Assembly (NCBI GenBank): GCA_020442465.1
Contig: JAGRJY010000160.1
Coordinates: forward strand, 155,466-219,465
DNA: 64,000 nucleotides
Reading direction: 5' to 3'
Source: Lysobacterales bacterium
GTDB lineage: Bacteria; Pseudomonadota; Gammaproteobacteria; Xanthomonadales; Xanthomonadaceae
Under the pieces are notes generated by a model, which had not been told where the DNA came from, ran no database searches, and worked only from the letters and a program-made list of their open reading frames with translations. The position numbers and the translations under genes are program-made. Positions 16,961 through 25,402 of the stretch are shown here, piece by piece; the first letter of the stretch is position 1, and every line of letters begins with the position of its first letter.

Positions 16961-18125
16961 TCGCATGCCGAAGCTGGTGTGGGTGGGCGCCGCCGTCCTG
17001 CTGCTGTCGGGGTGCGGCATCTTCAAGGGCAAGATCAACCGCGAGAACATCGAGCCGCCGACCGAACTGGCCGATTTCGCGCCAGGCGCGGACGTCGACG
17101 AGATCTGGACGGCTTCGGTGGGCGACGGCGAAGGCAAGCTTGGCCTGCGCCAGCCCGTCGCGGTCGATGGTGGCGTGTTGTACGCCGCCGACCTCGACGG
17201 CAACGTGCGCGCGATCGAAGCGGCGACCGGGCGCGAGCGCTGGCGTGTCGAATTCGAGGGTGTGCGCTGGTCCGGTGGCCCGGGTGTCGGTGAGGGCACG
17301 CTCGTCATCGGCAGTCTCGATGGCACCGTGGTGGCGCTGAACCCCGACAATGGCGCCGAGCGCTGGCGCAAGTCGGTGTCGTCCGAGGTGATCAGTTCGC
17401 CTGCAGTGGCGCGTGGATTGGCGGTGGTGCGCTCGAACGACGGCCGCGTGTTCGGCTTCTCGATCGTCGACGGCGAGCGCAAGTGGATCTACGACCGTGG
17501 TCTGCCTTCGTTGACGCTGCGCGGCAATGCACGCCCGGTCATCGCGGGAGACACCGTATACCTTGGCTATGACACCGGCGATCTGGTTGCCCTGCGGGTG
17601 ACCGACGGCAGCCAGGTCTGGGAGCAGACCATCGCAGAAGGCGAGGGCCGTTCCGAACTCGATCGCATGGTCGATGTCGACGGCGAGATCGTGGTGCAGG
17701 ACGCCGACGTGTTCGTCGCCAGCTTCAACGGTCAGGTGATGGCGCTGGATGCGGCGAGTGGTCGTCCGCTGTGGAACCGGGAGATGTCTTCCTTCGCCGG
17801 CGTGAGTCTGGCCGGCGAGAAGCTGCTGGTGACCGACAAGGCCGGTACGGTGTGGGCCCTTGATCGTCGCAGCGGAGCCTCATTGTGGCGTCAGGATGGC
17901 CTGGCACACCGCTGGCTGACGACCCCGGTGGCCGATGGAGAGCTCGTCGCCGTCGGCGACCTCGAGGGCTATGTTCACTGGCTCAAGCTTTCGGACGGGA
18001 CGATGGCGGCGCGGGATCGCGTCGGCGGCGATCCCATCCGGGCGACCCCGCAGGTCGCGGACGGCGTGTTGTATGTGCAGACCATCGACGGCGATCTGAG
18101 CGCCTATCGGGCGCGGGCCCGGTAG
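16953..18125 (+). CDS. bamB: Outer membrane protein assembly factor BamB
   Basis: 390-aa lipoprotein with signal peptide and lipobox LLSGC (C21), followed by an eight-bladed PQQ-like beta-propeller built of repeats such as [18 protein letters not shown] and [18 protein letters not shown]. BamB is the scaffold lipoprotein of the BAM complex that inserts outer-membrane barrels. I chose the ATG at 16953; another in-frame ATG at 16965 would also keep the signal peptide. It is followed 16 bases later by der. Confidence 0.94.
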   Translation: MRDRMPKLVWVGAAVLLLSGCGIFKGKINRENIEPPTELADFAPGADVDEIWTASVGDGEGKLGLRQPVAVDGGVLYAADLDGNVRAIEAATGRERWRVEFEGVRWSGGPGVGEGTLVIGSLDGTVVALNPDNGAERWRKSVSSEVISSPAVARGLAVVRSNDGRVFGFSIVDGERKWIYDRGLPSLTLRGNARPVIAGDTVYLGYDTGDLVALRVTDGSQVWEQTIAEGEGRSELDRMVDVDGEIVVQDADVFVASFNGQVMALDAASGRPLWNREMSSFAGVSLAGEKLLVTDKAGTVWALDRRSGASLWRQDGLAHRWLTTPVADGELVAVGDLEGYVHWLKLSDGTMAARDRVGGDPIRATPQVADGVLYVQTIDGDLSAYRARAR

Positions 18126-18141
18126 GTTCGGGAGAACATCC

Positions 18142-19536
18142 GTGCTGCCGATGGTGGCCTTAGTCGGCCGGCCGAACGTCGGCAAGTCGACCGTATTCAA
18201 TGCGCTGACCCGAAGCCGGGACGCGCTGGTGGCGGACCAGCCCGGGGTGACCCGGGACCGCCAGTTCGGCGTCTGCCGCCTGCTCGACCAGCCGTTCATG
18301 GTGATCGATACCGGCGGCCTGAGCGACGAGACCGAAGCACTGGCGGTACTGACCAGCAAGCAGTCGCTGCAGGCCATCGAGCAGGCGGATGTGATCGCCC
18401 TGGTCATGGATGCGCGCGAAGGGCTGCTTGCCTACGACCACCAGATCGTCGCCCATGCGCGCAAGAGCGGCAAGCCGCTGCTGCTGCTGGTCAACAAGAC
18501 CGACGGACTCGACACCCAGACCGCGATGGCGGAGTTTTCCGTGCTGGGGCTGCAGCCGGCGTTTGCCGTCGCCGCTTCGCATCGACGTGGATTCGATCCC
18601 GTGCTCAAGGCGATCGAGGAGCGCCTGCCGGCGCCGGTCGAAGAGGCCGAGAGCGAGATCGAGCCTGATCGACTTCGCCTCGCCATCGTCGGGCGCCCGA
18701 ACGTCGGCAAGTCCACTCTGGTCAATCGTCTGCTCGGCGAGGAGCGGGTGATCGCCTCCGATGTGCCCGGCACCACCCGCGATGTGATTGCCGTGGACCT
18801 CGAACGGGAAGGGCGCAAGTACCGCCTGCTCGATACGGCCGGCATCCGACGCCGCGCGCGGGTCGAAGAAGCCGTCGAGAAGTTCAGCGTCCTGAAGACC
18901 CTGCAAGCGATCGAGTCCGCCCAGGTCGTGGTCTGCCTGCTGGACGCGCGGGAGGGTGTCACCGATCAGGATGCGACTGTGCTCGGTCAGGTGCTCGAGT
19001 CCGGACGAGGGCTCGTCGTCGCGCTGAACAAGTGGGATGGGCTCGACGAATACCAGCGCGGACAGTGCAAGGCCGATGTCGATCGCAAGCTCGCGTTCGT
19101 GGGCTACGCGGAAGTACTCACGCTCTCGGCCAAGCATGGCTCAGGGCTCAAGGGCCTGTTCAAGGCCGTGCACAAGACCTTCGAGTCGGCGACCCGGGCA
19201 TTCACCACCTCGGAGCTGACGCGCGCCGTCGAGGCTGCCTATCAAGCCCTGCAGCCGCCGGTGGTACGCGGCCATGTCGCCAAGCTGCGCTACGCCCACC
19301 CCGGGGGCAGCAATCCGCCCACCATCGTCATTCATGGCAACCGAGTCGGCTCGTTGCCGGTGTCGTACAAGCGCTATCTCGAGAACTTCATGCGCAAGCG
19401 ATTCGGCCTGGTCGGCACGCCGCTGCGTCTCGAATTCCGCAGCGGCACCAATCCCTACGAAGGGAAGAAGAACGAGCTGACCGACAAGCAGGTCAAGCAG
19501 CGCAAACGGCTCATGCGCCACGTCAAGAAGCGCTGA
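18142..19536 (+). CDS. der: Ribosome-associated GTPase Der (EngA)
   Basis: 464 aa. Two tandem GTPase domains, each opening with GRPNVGKST (about 9-17 and 184-192), and a C-terminal KH-like domain identify Der, which is essential for 50S subunit biogenesis. The start is a GTG at 18142 with GGAGAA upstream, giving [17 protein letters not shown] as in homologues. The C-terminus is basic ([13 protein letters not shown]). Confidence 0.97.
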   Translation: MLPMVALVGRPNVGKSTVFNALTRSRDALVADQPGVTRDRQFGVCRLLDQPFMVIDTGGLSDETEALAVLTSKQSLQAIEQADVIALVMDAREGLLAYDHQIVAHARKSGKPLLLLVNKTDGLDTQTAMAEFSVLGLQPAFAVAASHRRGFDPVLKAIEERLPAPVEEAESEIEPDRLRLAIVGRPNVGKSTLVNRLLGEERVIASDVPGTTRDVIAVDLEREGRKYRLLDTAGIRRRARVEEAVEKFSVLKTLQAIESAQVVVCLLDAREGVTDQDATVLGQVLESGRGLVVALNKWDGLDEYQRGQCKADVDRKLAFVGYAEVLTLSAKHGSGLKGLFKAVHKTFESATRAFTTSELTRAVEAAYQALQPPVVRGHVAKLRYAHPGGSNPPTIVIHGNRVGSLPVSYKRYLENFMRKRFGLVGTPLRLEFRSGTNPYEGKKNELTDKQVKQRKRLMRHVKKR

Positions 19537-19564
19537 ATCGGACGGCTCTCGCCGGACACTCTCC

Positions 19565-20719
19565 ATGCGTAGCCCACAGCCCATCGAGATCGAGTGCAGC
19601 CCGGCCGAAGCGGAGACGCTGTGTCGGGATGGCGCCGTGCTGGTGGACATCCGCGAGGCTGCGGAACGCAGTGCAGGCTGGCCAGCCCCCGCACGCCACC
19701 TGGGCGGCACGGCCCTGCGGGAGTTTCTGGAGGCGCGGACACAGCAGGCCAGCCAAGTGCTGTTGGTCTGCGCGATGGGGCAGCGTTCGCTGCGCGCGGC
19801 CAATGCTTTGCGCGAGGCTGGATTCGATCAAGTGCGCTCGGTGCAGGGCGGCTTCGCCGCCTGGCGCGCCGCGGGTCTGCCTTGCGCGCGCGCCGAGGAC
19901 GCGCTCGACGAACGTGGGACCGAGCGCTATGCACGCCACCTGCAGCTGCCGCAGGTCGGGCTCGACGGACAAAGACGCCTGCTCGCCGCGCGCGTGCTGG
20001 TGATCGGGGCTGGGGGGCTCGGTTCTCCGGCCCTGTACTACCTCGCCGCGGCAGGCGTCGGAACGCTGGGCTTCGTCGACGACGATCGCGTCGACCGCAG
20101 CAATCTGCAACGGCAGATTCTGCATGCCGATGCGCGGGTCGGGACACCCAAGGTGGAGTCGGCGGCGGAGACCCTGGGCGGACTGAATCCCGACATCCGA
20201 CTGGTGCCGCACGCTCTTCGACTGGACGAGCACAACGTCGATGCCTTGATCGCCGACTACGACCTGATCGTCGACGGCAGTGACAATCTGCGCACGCGCT
20301 ATCTGCTTTCCGACGCCTGTGTGCGGGGCGGGAAGGCCTGGGTGCACGCCGCCGTGCACCAGTTCGATGGTCAGGTCACGCTGTTTGCCGCCGGCGTGCG
20401 GCGCGGCGCGTCGCCATGCTACCGCTGTCTGTTTCCCGACCCGCCGGGCGCGGAGGCGATGCCCAACTGCGCGGAAGCCGGCGTACTAGGCGTGCTGCCC
20501 GGCATCATGGGACTGCTCCAGGCCACCGAGGCGGTGAAGTGGATCCTCGAACTCGGCGACGCGCTGGACGGCAGGCTGCTGTGCTTCGATGCGCTGTCGA
20601 TGCGTTTTCGAGAGATCCGCGTGCGTCCCGATCCGGCCTGTCCCGCCTGCGGGCCCGAAAGGCGTGCGACGACACTTCCGCAAGCAGCCTGCCGCGTTTC
20701 AGGCGAGGCTTCGGACTGA
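19565..20719 (+). CDS. moeB: Molybdopterin-synthase adenylyltransferase with N-terminal rhodanese domain
   Basis: 384 aa. Residues about 1-110 are a rhodanese domain with active-loop Cys C69 (VCAMGQRS) and the end GGFAAWRAAGLPC. From about 120 an E1-like ThiF/MoeB domain follows: ERYARHLQLPQVG, nucleotide-binding VIGAGGLGSPALYY (about 146-159), DDDRVDRSNLQRQ, and zinc Cys pairs in CYRC and CPAC. MoeB adenylates the C-terminal glycine of MoaD. The fused rhodanese may supply sulfur to the carrier, so an alternative role in a ThiF-like or tRNA-thiolation branch is possible. Confidence 0.85.
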   Translation: MRSPQPIEIECSPAEAETLCRDGAVLVDIREAAERSAGWPAPARHLGGTALREFLEARTQQASQVLLVCAMGQRSLRAANALREAGFDQVRSVQGGFAAWRAAGLPCARAEDALDERGTERYARHLQLPQVGLDGQRRLLAARVLVIGAGGLGSPALYYLAAAGVGTLGFVDDDRVDRSNLQRQILHADARVGTPKVESAAETLGGLNPDIRLVPHALRLDEHNVDALIADYDLIVDGSDNLRTRYLLSDACVRGGKAWVHAAVHQFDGQVTLFAAGVRRGASPCYRCLFPDPPGAEAMPNCAEAGVLGVLPGIMGLLQATEAVKWILELGDALDGRLLCFDALSMRFREIRVRPDPACPACGPERRATTLPQAACRVSGEASD

Positions 20720-20750
20720 CCGGCGAGGCAGGCATGGGAGAGAGGCGGGA

Positions 20751-20779
20751 TTCGGAATGGCGCCCGATTCCCGCATAAT
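20751..20779 (+). promoter_or_regulatory. Sigma-70-like promoter of folD
   Basis: A -35-like TTCGGA (20751-20756) and a -10 CATAAT (20774-20779) are separated by exactly 17 bases. The predicted transcription start is about 30 bases before the folD ATG at 20815. The site lies in the 95-base gap after moeB, so folD and the TRAP genes can be expressed separately from the der block. Confidence 0.55.
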
Positions 20780-20814
20780 GCGCCCCTTTCCCACCGTTTC
20801 GAGGCTTGAACCGC

Positions 20815-21693
20815 ATGACGGCGCGACTGCTTGACGGCAAACGCATCGCCGATGAGCTGATCGAAGATCTCCGCGTGCAGGTGGAACTGATGGTGCAGGC
20901 CGGCGAATCGCCGCCCGGGCTGGCCGTCGTGCTGGTGGGCGATGATCCGGCCTCAGCGGTCTACGTCCGCAACAAGCGACGTGCGGTGGAACGCATCGGA
21001 TTTCGCTCCTTCGATCACGACCTGCCGGCATCGACCAGTGAAGAGTCCCTGCGCACGCTGATCGACCGTCTCAATGCCGACCCGAGTGTGCACGGCATCC
21101 TCGTCCAGCTGCCGCTGCCAGCACACGTCAACGCGCAGAATCTGCTCGACCGGATTGATCCGGACAAGGACGTCGACGGTTTTCATCCGACCAATGTCGG
21201 GCGTCTGGCCCTGCGGCAACTCGGCCTGCGTCCTTGCACGCCGCGCGGCATCACCACGCTGCTCGGTCACACCGACAGGCCGGTGCGCGGTCAGCATGCC
21301 GTGGTGGTCGGCGTGAGCAACCACGTGGGCAGGCCGATGGTGATGGAACTGCTGATCGCCGGGTGCACCACGACTGCCTGTCACAAGTTCACGCCATCCT
21401 CCGAGCTGAAGGCACAGATCGAACGGGCGGATATCGTGGTGGTGGCGGTGGGCAGACCGGGCATCGTTCCCGGCGAATGGATCAAGCCCGGCGCCGTGGT
21501 CATCGACGTCGGCATCAATCGTCTGGAAGACGGGCGCCTGGTCGGAGACGTCGGATTCGAGGCCGCGCGTTCGCGTGCTTCCTGGATCACCCCGGTGCCG
21601 GGTGGCGTCGGGCCGATGACGGTGGCGACGCTGATGCAGAACACCATCGATGCGGCGCGGCGTGCCCGAACGAACACGCCGGCGTTGACCTGA
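20815..21693 (+). CDS. folD: Bifunctional methylenetetrahydrofolate dehydrogenase/methenyltetrahydrofolate cyclohydrolase
   Basis: 292 aa. The enzyme interconverts 5,10-methylene-, methenyl- and 10-formyl-tetrahydrofolate using [22 protein letters not shown] carries the catalytic Lys and Tyr region; [24 protein letters not shown] and the C-terminal [15 protein letters not shown] are FolD signatures. I chose the ATG at 20815 rather than the TTG at 20806 because homologues begin with TARLLDGK. A promoter lies just upstream, and the TatT gene starts 4 bases after the stop. Confidence 0.96.
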   Translation: MTARLLDGKRIADELIEDLRVQVELMVQAGESPPGLAVVLVGDDPASAVYVRNKRRAVERIGFRSFDHDLPASTSEESLRTLIDRLNADPSVHGILVQLPLPAHVNAQNLLDRIDPDKDVDGFHPTNVGRLALRQLGLRPCTPRGITTLLGHTDRPVRGQHAVVVGVSNHVGRPMVMELLIAGCTTTACHKFTPSSELKAQIERADIVVVAVGRPGIVPGEWIKPGAVVIDVGINRLEDGRLVGDVGFEAARSRASWITPVPGGVGPMTVATLMQNTIDAARRARTNTPALT

Positions 21694-21697
21694 GCAC

Positions 21698-22555
21698 ATG
21701 AGCAAGCGATCCATTCGGCGCATGGGATGGCGACTGGCGGTGCTGTTCGCCGTCGGCCTTTCTGCCTGTTCCAGCGTAGGGACGCGGCTGGGTGACGATC
21801 TGGCCTCGGGCATCGCCAACCACGACGATCCGCGTACCGTGGCCGAAGCCTTGCCGGCCTATCTGGTGCTGCTCGACGGCTTGCTCAGCTCGCGGCCCGA
21901 CAATGCGTCCATGCTGCGCGCGGCGGCCGATCTGTACGGCCTGTATGCAGGCAGCTTTGCGGTCGAACCGGAGCGGTCGCGTCAGCTGAGCGACCGGGCA
22001 TGGCGCTATGCCCGCGCTGCCGCCTGCGCCACGCAGCGCGATTGGTGCACCGCGCTGGACGGCCCGGTCGATGCATTCGTCGAGGTGATCGCCGGCGCCG
22101 ATCAGGACGAAGTGCCTCAGCTGTTCAATCTGGCCGCTGCCTGGACCACCTACATCCGCGCGCATGGCGACGACTTTCGGGCCATCGCGGCGCTGCCCAA
22201 GGCGCAGGCGTTGATCGTGCGCGTCACCGAGCTCGACCCGGACTACCGCGACGGCATGCCATTCGTCTATCTGGGCGTGCTGCACTCGCTGCGTCCGGCG
22301 GCGCTGGGTGGACGGCCGGATCTGGGGCTCGAAGCCTTCCAGCGCGCCATTGCGGCGTCGAACGGTACCAACCTGATGGCGATGACCCTTCAGGCCGAGT
22401 TTCATGCGCGTCTGGTATTCGATCGCGAAGAGCACGACGCACTGATCGATCGTGTGCTCGCCTCGGAGGCGCAGGCGCCGGGCATGACCCTGTCGAACGT
22501 GCTGGCCAAGCGGCGCGCGCAGGAACTGAAGGACGAAGCTGATGACTATTTCTGA
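21698..22555 (+). CDS. TRAP transporter-associated TatT (TPAT) lipoprotein
   Basis: 285 aa with a lipoprotein signal peptide (lipobox GLSAC, C about 26) and a helical TPR-like body. It resembles the TatT/TPAT family, periplasmic TPR lipoproteins that trimerise and dock DctP-type solute-binding proteins. Features include LRAAADLYGLYAGSFA near residue 70, LDPDYRDGMPFVYLGVLHSLRP around 180, and GGRPDLGLEAFQRAI. It overlaps dctP by 14 bases. The pairing of TatT, DctP, DctQ and DctM in one run supports a TatT-dependent TRAP system. Confidence 0.8.
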   Translation: MSKRSIRRMGWRLAVLFAVGLSACSSVGTRLGDDLASGIANHDDPRTVAEALPAYLVLLDGLLSSRPDNASMLRAAADLYGLYAGSFAVEPERSRQLSDRAWRYARAAACATQRDWCTALDGPVDAFVEVIAGADQDEVPQLFNLAAAWTTYIRAHGDDFRAIAALPKAQALIVRVTELDPDYRDGMPFVYLGVLHSLRPAALGGRPDLGLEAFQRAIAASNGTNLMAMTLQAEFHARLVFDREEHDALIDRVLASEAQAPGMTLSNVLAKRRAQELKDEADDYF

Positions 22556-23573
22556 GCGGCCCCGGCGATTCGGACCGCAGCTGCTGGCAGCAATGTTGTG
22601 GCTGGCGGTCGCTGCCGCAGGGCCGGCCTGTGCGCAGACGATCAAGGTGGCCACCTTGGCACCCGAGGGGTCGGGATGGATGACCCAGATGCGTGCCGCA
22701 GCCAAGGCCTCGGAGGAGCGCACCGAGGGCCGGGTGACGTTCAAGTTCTATCCCGGCGGCGTGATGGGCAACGATGCCATCGTGCTGCGCAAGATTCGCC
22801 TGGGGCAGCTGCAAGGCAGCGCGTTCACCGGTTCCGAGGCAAGCACGATCTATCCCAGCGCCCAGCTGTATAGCCTGCCGTTTCTGTTTCGCGAGCGCGG
22901 CGAGGTCGATGCCGTGCGCGCGGCCTTCGACGACAAGCTTCGCGCCGGCTTCGAAGCCAAGGGTTTTCAGGTGCTGTCGATCAGCGGCGTCGGCTTCGCA
23001 CTGATGATGTCCAAGTCGGATATCGCCCAGCGTGCAGCCCTGCAGCAGCGCAAGGTGTGGGTGCCGAACAACGACCTGATCGCCGAGCGCACGTTTCGCG
23101 GCGGTGGCATCACGCCGATTCCGCTGCCGTTGGCCGATGTGTTCACTGCCTTGCAGACCGGGCTGATCGATACCGTGGCCAATACGCCGGCCGGGGCCGT
23201 GGCACTGCAGTGGCACGGTTCGCTGCGTCAGGTGCTGGACCTGCCGCTCAGCTACGTGATCGGCTACGTACTCGTGGATCGACGCAGCTGGTCCAAGCTC
23301 TCGCCAGCGGATCAGGCGGCCGTGCTCGCAGCATTCGCGTCGAGCAGCGAGCTGATCGATCGGGGCAACCGCGAATCCGACCAGCAGGCACTCGAGGCCA
23401 TGCTCTCGATGGGTACCAAGCTGGTCAAGCCCGATGCCCAGGAAGTGACGGCGTGGGAAGGCGTGGGAAGAGACATCGTCGACACCCTGGTCGCGGAGGA
23501 TCGGCTCGATGCGTCGCTGGTGTCGGGCGTGCGCTCGCTGCTCGCCGAGCGACGCACGCGCTCCGATCACTGA
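22542..23573 (+). CDS. TRAP transporter solute-binding protein DctP
   Basis: 343 aa with a Sec signal peptide ending near GPACAQT (residues about 26-32). The mature DctP/P subunit has IKVATLAPEGSGWMTQMRAA at its start, a conserved Arg-containing binding-site region (GQLQGSAFTGSEAS) and AGRK-type hinge equivalents. The periplasmic P subunit delivers an organic acid or similar solute to the QM permease using the sodium gradient. The substrate cannot be deduced. The ATG at 22542 lies within the end of the TatT gene. Confidence 0.87.
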   Translation: MTISERPRRFGPQLLAAMLWLAVAAAGPACAQTIKVATLAPEGSGWMTQMRAAAKASEERTEGRVTFKFYPGGVMGNDAIVLRKIRLGQLQGSAFTGSEASTIYPSAQLYSLPFLFRERGEVDAVRAAFDDKLRAGFEAKGFQVLSISGVGFALMMSKSDIAQRAALQQRKVWVPNNDLIAERTFRGGGITPIPLPLADVFTALQTGLIDTVANTPAGAVALQWHGSLRQVLDLPLSYVIGYVLVDRRSWSKLSPADQAAVLAAFASSSELIDRGNRESDQQALEAMLSMGTKLVKPDAQEVTAWEGVGRDIVDTLVAEDRLDASLVSGVRSLLAERRTRSDH

Positions 23574-23576
23574 TCG

Positions 23577-24119
23577 ATGGCAACTTCGACCGGCAGCAGT
23601 CGACTGCGCCGCGCGCATCGGCTGCTGACGCGCGTTGAAGACGGGCTGCTCGCCACGCTTCTGCTCAGCCTGACCCTGATTGCCGGTGCCCAGGTCGTGC
23701 GCCGCAATCTGTTCAACGAAGCCTGGATCCATGCGGATACGTTTGGGCGGGCGTTGGTGCTGTGGATTGCGATGCTCGGCGCCTGGTCGGCGGTGCGTTC
23801 GGGCCAGCACGTCGCCATCGATTTTCTCAGCCGCACCGTAGGCCCCGGCTGGCAGCGCGCCATGCGCGGCGTGACGGCCCTGTTCGCGGCCATATTCTGT
23901 GCCGGCATGGCATGGCTGAGCTATACCCTGATCGTGCTCGATGTCGAATCCGCCATGGAGTGGATTCCGGGCGTTTCCGTGGCCTGGCCGTTCGGTATCG
24001 TGCCGGTGGGATTCGCGCTCATGGCGTTCCGTTTCCTGTTCAGCGTGGCGGTGCCGCCGCCCCTGCCGGGGCAATCGTCCACGGCTCGTGCCGCCTCCGA
24101 TGGCAGCGGAGCGGACTGA
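23577..24119 (+). CDS. TRAP transporter small permease subunit DctQ
   Basis: 180 aa with four predicted membrane segments (about 25-45, 60-80, 95-118 and 135-155), the usual DctQ topology. IHADTFGRALVLWIAMLGAW and RSGQHVAIDFL are typical of the family. It pairs with the large DctM subunit to form the permease. It starts 3 bases after the dctP stop and ends 5 bases before dctM. Confidence 0.83.
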   Translation: MATSTGSSRLRRAHRLLTRVEDGLLATLLLSLTLIAGAQVVRRNLFNEAWIHADTFGRALVLWIAMLGAWSAVRSGQHVAIDFLSRTVGPGWQRAMRGVTALFAAIFCAGMAWLSYTLIVLDVESAMEWIPGVSVAWPFGIVPVGFALMAFRFLFSVAVPPPLPGQSSTARAASDGSGAD

Positions 24120-24124
24120 ACAGC

Positions 24125-25390
24125 ATGTTCGTCTGGCTGCTTGTCGTGATGGCCGTGCTGGGGGCGCCGCTGTTCGTGCTGCTTGGTGGCGCGGCCATGC
24201 TCGGCTTCCACGCGATCGACTATGACCCGGCGATCGTCGCGGCCGAGTTCCAGCGGATCGGGCAGATGCCCGGCCTGGAGGCCATCCCGCTGTTCGCGTT
24301 GGCGGGCTACCTGCTCGGCGCCGGGCAGGGACCGAAGCGGCTGGTTGAGGTGTCCGAGGCGTGGCTGGGCTGGCTGCCGGGTGGATTGGCCGTGGTGGCG
24401 GTGGTCAGCTGTGCGCTGTTTACCGCCTTCACCGGCGCCTCCGGCGTCACCATCGTTGCGCTGGGTGGCCTGCTGTATCCGGCCATGCTCAGCGCAGGCT
24501 ATCCGCGGCCGTTCGTACTCGGCCTGCTCACCGCCGCGGGCAGCCTCGGGCTGTTGTTTGCGCCTTCGCTGCCGTTGATCCTGTACGGCTTCGTCGCCGC
24601 ACAGATGGGCAGCCAGCCGCCGGTGGCGGTGGCCGACCTGTTCTGGGCCGGACTGTTGCCGGGCACGCTGATGGTCGTTGTGCTCGCGGCGTTGTGCATG
24701 CGCCAGGGCTGGAAGCTGCCCCGCGGCGAGCAGTTCTCGCTGGCGCGCGGACTGGCAGCCATTCGTGGCGCCGCCTGGGAGCTGCCGCTGCCTGTGCTGG
24801 TCCTGGGCGCCATCTTCTCCGGCTGGCTTGCCGTGTCCGAGGCCGCAGCGATGACGGCGTGCTACGTGCTGGCGGTGACCTGCGTGATCCGTCGCGAGTT
24901 GAGCTGGCGCCAGTTCATCGATGCGGCGTCCGACGCCGCGCGCATGGTCGGTGTGTTGCTGATCGTGCTGGGCATGGCGCTGGCGCTGTCGAACTTCATG
25001 ATTGATCAGGAAGTGCCGGCACGGCTGTTCGACTGGGTCAGCCGGCACGTCGACAAGCCCTGGCTGTTCCTGCTCTGTCTCAACGTGTTCCTGCTGCTGG
25101 TCGGCATGCTGCTGGATATCTTTTCGGCCATCGTGATCCTGGTGCCGATCCTGCTGCCGCTGGCGCAAGGATTCGGCATTCACCCGGTGCACCTCGGCAT
25201 CGTCATGCTCGCCAACCTGCAGCTCGGCTACTTCACTCCACCGGTCGGCATGAACCTGTTCATTGCCAGCTTCCGCTTTGGCGAGCCCGTGCTCTCGCTG
25301 GTACGCCACAGTTGGCCATTCCTGCTCGCCTTGCTCGCCTGCTTGCTGGCGATCACCTGGCTGCCCTGGCTGAGCCTCGCGCCGTTGTAG
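24125..25390 (+). CDS. TRAP transporter large permease subunit DctM
   Basis: 421-aa polytopic membrane protein of the DctM/ion-transporter superfamily, about 11-12 segments. AGYLLGAGQGPKRLVEV, FTAFTGASGVTIVALGG and a late LGYFTPPVGMNLFIASF are signatures of the M subunit. It translocates the solute with sodium. The ATG at 24125 was chosen because the upstream open frame is a shadow of dctQ. It ends 12 bases from the convergent sulfatase-family gene. Confidence 0.88.
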   Translation: MFVWLLVVMAVLGAPLFVLLGGAAMLGFHAIDYDPAIVAAEFQRIGQMPGLEAIPLFALAGYLLGAGQGPKRLVEVSEAWLGWLPGGLAVVAVVSCALFTAFTGASGVTIVALGGLLYPAMLSAGYPRPFVLGLLTAAGSLGLLFAPSLPLILYGFVAAQMGSQPPVAVADLFWAGLLPGTLMVVVLAALCMRQGWKLPRGEQFSLARGLAAIRGAAWELPLPVLVLGAIFSGWLAVSEAAAMTACYVLAVTCVIRRELSWRQFIDAASDAARMVGVLLIVLGMALALSNFMIDQEVPARLFDWVSRHVDKPWLFLLCLNVFLLLVGMLLDIFSAIVILVPILLPLAQGFGIHPVHLGIVMLANLQLGYFTPPVGMNLFIASFRFGEPVLSLVRHSWPFLLALLACLLAITWLPWLSLAPL

Positions 25391-25402
25391 CGGGGCACGG
25401 AT

